From Hydra vulgaris (lineage: Eukaryota > Cnidaria > Hydrozoa > Anthoathecata > Hydridae), in contig NC_088933.1 of assembly GCF_038396675.1 (NCBI RefSeq), positions 21,907,001 through 21,971,000 on the forward strand: a stretch of 64,000 nucleotides of DNA, read 5' to 3'. The translations under genes and the position numbers were made by a program. Below, one piece after another: positions 61,605 through 64,000 of the stretch. The notes below the pieces were generated by a model. That model was not told the origin of the DNA. It worked only from the letters and a program-made list of their open reading frames with translations, and made no database searches. Each line of letters begins with the position of its first letter. Position 1 is the first letter of the stretch.

Positions 61605-63708
61605 ATTTATTTATCCTCCTCAGGCTAATTACCATACAGAGGCCACATTACCAAGTCCCGCGAAGACGAGTTCACTAAAGAGCATCATAATCCGCTTCGC
61701 AGACCAAGATTAAGTGGTGTCAGAAGAATATTAGAGAGAAAATCAAATAAAAATTTTTTTTTTTTAGTTTTGAACGAAAAATTTTTTTAATTTTTTGGTA
61801 ATAGGTAATGTCCTGTATGAATTTATAATATTATATTTTATTTCTTTGTCAATAATTTTCAGCAAAAAAAAAGTTATTCTTATATGATGAATAATTAATG
61901 AACATTTACAATTTCCATCAATCTCTTTTTTTTTCTTTTTTTATATTAAGAAAAAAAAAATCATTCAGCTATGCTATTAAAATAAATAAAAGTTAAAATA
62001 GTCAAGAAAAATTATTGCAAAAAAAAACAACAACTAATTACATTATTAAAAGGTGAGATGCATAAAAGTTTTCTATTATTTTAGGTGTTCTCCTTTTTCC
62101 ATGACCAAATTTGAAAAATAGAATCAAACATGGTTCTAGTGTAATTTTATAGATATAGATTCGGCTGTTATACAGCTAATACATACCAAGGTAATTCAGG
62201 AATAAACTTCTAATAAGTGTTTATATTTTGATTAGAAAAAGATAAGTTTAATATTTGAGCTGAACTTTTGTAACTGCGAATTTGTTCTGTTAATTGTAAA
62301 TACACTATCTTTGTCGTGGTCATTAAACTTCAATGGCATTCTAGAATGAGGTAGGACGTTATAGTGAGGGTCTGCAAACTGATGTCATCTGTCAGTTCCT
62401 AGGCTTTAATATCTATTGTACGAAAAATTCAAAATCACCCACAAGTTTCTCTTTTTTAACGTTGCTATGATTTTATTTTTGATTTTCAAGACCAATAATT
62501 TGCTGTTTGATGTACTCTATAACTGATTTTTACTCTAGTTGAATAAAAAAAGAAAGAAAAAAAAGATTTTTATGAGAAAAAATCCCCTCGGAAAAAACCC
62601 CCTGGATTTTTTCTTTACAGCGCATAAAATAAACAGTATATCAATATAATAGTTGTTTACAATATAACTATTTTATACATACATATTATAATACAAACAG
62701 AACCTTAATCTTTCATTTTTCATAAACCGATTGACAAATAGGTAGAACATACAAGTAGTGTACATACATCGACTGACAAATAGGTACAACATGCAAGGAG
62801 TGCTGCTATATTGACTGAGGGTCTTGGTTTGGGTAGGCAATCTATCAATTTTAAAGCAATATTTTTTTGAAAATTTTTATTTTTGTGGAGTTTTTTTTCC
62901 TAGAACCCTTTAGTTGTTAGTTAGGCAAAAACTACTTAAACAGACTTTTCTAATTTTATTTTACACAAGAAAGCTAACGTGTTGTTGTTTGACTGATTTT
63001 TCTAATGCACAAGAATACTAATGTGTTGTTGTTTGACAGATATTTTTAATGTACAAGGATACTACACACTAAAAATTAAAAGTAGAAATTTTTAGTTAAG
63101 GTAAGATATGTGATATACCCTTAGTAAGGTATAAACTTCTACCTTATAAGGTAGAAAATTATACCTTTAAGTTAGAAAATTGTATGAAAAATAATTGTTT
63201 TTAATATAATTTTCTACCTTAAAAGGTAGAAAATTATACCTTACTAAGGGTATATCACATATCCTACCCTAAGGTAGAAATTTCTACCTTTTTTTTTAGT
63301 GTGTAATGTGATGTTATTTGACAAATATTTTTAATGCACAAGGAAAATCATTGTTATTGGGTTAAAATGAGTAAAAAAATAAAAAAAAATTGGGAAGAAT
63401 GCTTGGGAATGAAACGCTTTTTGCTAATCTTTAAAATGCACGGCATGTTTACATAAAAGAAAATCTAATATTTTATAATATAAGGTATTAATTGGTCGCA
63501 CATTCTTGAATTATCTGTCCACTTTCTCTATGGTATCTTTCTAACTCAACTTCTTCTGACTTTCACTCCATTATCCTTCATTCTTCTTAAACTTACTTAC
63601 TTACTCTTGGTCTGCAAATGGGTTATGATGCTCTTTAGTGAGATGAGCTCGTTCTCGCGGGCTTTGGTAATGTGGCCTCTGTATGGCAATTAGCCGGAGA
63701 AGGATAAA
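61605..63708. repeat. 2.1-kb unit with about 105-bp inverted ends
   Basis: Left 61605-61715 and right 63595-63708 are inverted copies, sharing CCATACAGAGGCCACATTAC, CACTAAAGAGCATCATAA and CAGACCAAGA. The interior contains the repeat shared with 17765 (62757-62855), a fold-back MITE (63064-63304) and otherwise AT-rich DNA with no gene. Whether this is one element or two inverted copies of a shorter repeat is open. Confidence 0.6.
63064..63304. mobile_element. 241-bp fold-back MITE, ACACACTAAAAA ends
   Basis: Near-complete palindrome. ACACACTAAAAATT at the left mirrors TTTTTAGTGTGT at the right. GATATACCCTTAGTAAGGTA and its complement, plus repeated TTCTACCTTA/TAAGGTAGAA words, fill the arms. 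No coding. Confidence 0.85.
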
Positions 63709-63709
63709 A

Positions 63710-64000
63710 CACAATACCATGGCATGTCTACAATATTTTAATCTGATTTGGCTATAATCCACAACTTCAAGAAGTCTCTAGAACGGTATGAACAAAATAG
63801 CGTCGAAGTAGTATAGTAAAGAAATAAGAAAGCAAATCCTCCAAATAAATTCTGAGCAGCAAGTTATTAAAATTTATTGGTCAATTATATAAGGAATCTT
63901 ATTAAAGAGCAAAAAATTAGCTTCAGATAAAAATGATTTAAAAAAATTTGAAAGCAGCTTCGAAAAACTTAAATCAAGATCCAGGTGATGCTGTTAAGTA
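63710..64000. other. Unassigned right edge
   Basis: Some frames look weakly coding (QINSEQQVIKIYW near 63845; AASKNLNQDPGDAVK at the very end), but none is supported by splice sites or a family match. A feature may continue beyond the window. Confidence 0.25.

Overview
The window looks like a stretch of an AT-rich cnidarian genome, most likely a Hydra. The evidence is very low GC outside exons, more than a dozen long (TA)n arrays, an animal MICOS gene split over about 23 kb, an animal TAF10, and a dense mix of hAT, Tc1/mariner, Transib, non-LTR and tRNA-SINE sequences. The species call is an inference. Nothing prokaryotic is present.

Host genes. (1) A seven-exon plus-strand gene (14272-37371) encodes a MIC19/MIC25 (CHCHD3/CHCHD6)-type MICOS subunit. 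It has an N-myristoylation start, a coiled-coil middle and a twin CX9C C-terminus. Splice phases agree across all six introns, and the joined product (about 223 aa) has the length usual for the family. (2) An intronless plus-strand TAF10 (48439-48948) encodes a TFIID/SAGA histone-fold subunit. (3) Two minus-strand 3' exons (52010-51145) belong to an unrecognised gene whose product ends in a tail with about a dozen tyrosine motifs, like a receptor or docking-protein tail.

Layout. 1-6000: non-genic DNA with a 41-bp minisatellite, a CpG/ACGT-rich patch with a TATA box, fold-back repeats and MITEs separated by (TA)n. 6021-12430: a complete but dead hAT transposon, with a 1306-bp mariner inserted at a TA. 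12431-37371: the MIC19 gene. Its introns hold a LINE split by a second mariner, a second LINE copy, two tRNA-derived SINEs, two MITE copies, a hammerhead-like inverted repeat, a 3.6-kb Tc1-like element itself split by a 1.76-kb element, and a 34-bp minisatellite. 37590-46400: a repeat stack containing a LINE 3' end, a decayed transposon-type gene, and a minus-strand LINE into which a nearly intact Transib (RAG1-like) transposon landed at 40089-43555 with a perfect 5-bp duplication; a second LINE type is nested in the same host LINE. 46400-51140: a MITE, TAF10 and a pogo/Tigger fragment. 51140-60500: the tyrosine-tail exons, then a chain of three unrelated DNA transposons (ZMYM1-like hAT, a long-TIR element of unrecognised family, a short mariner derivative), each bounded by (TA)n. 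60500-64000: decayed repeats, including a 2.1-kb inverted pair and a 241-bp fold-back MITE.

Apart from the three host genes, almost everything recognisable is mobile DNA. Insertion order can be read directly from exact TA, TAGTG and TATGTT duplications. The items most worth a second look are the Transib, the hammerhead-like inverted repeats, the long-TIR transposon and the tyrosine-tail gene.
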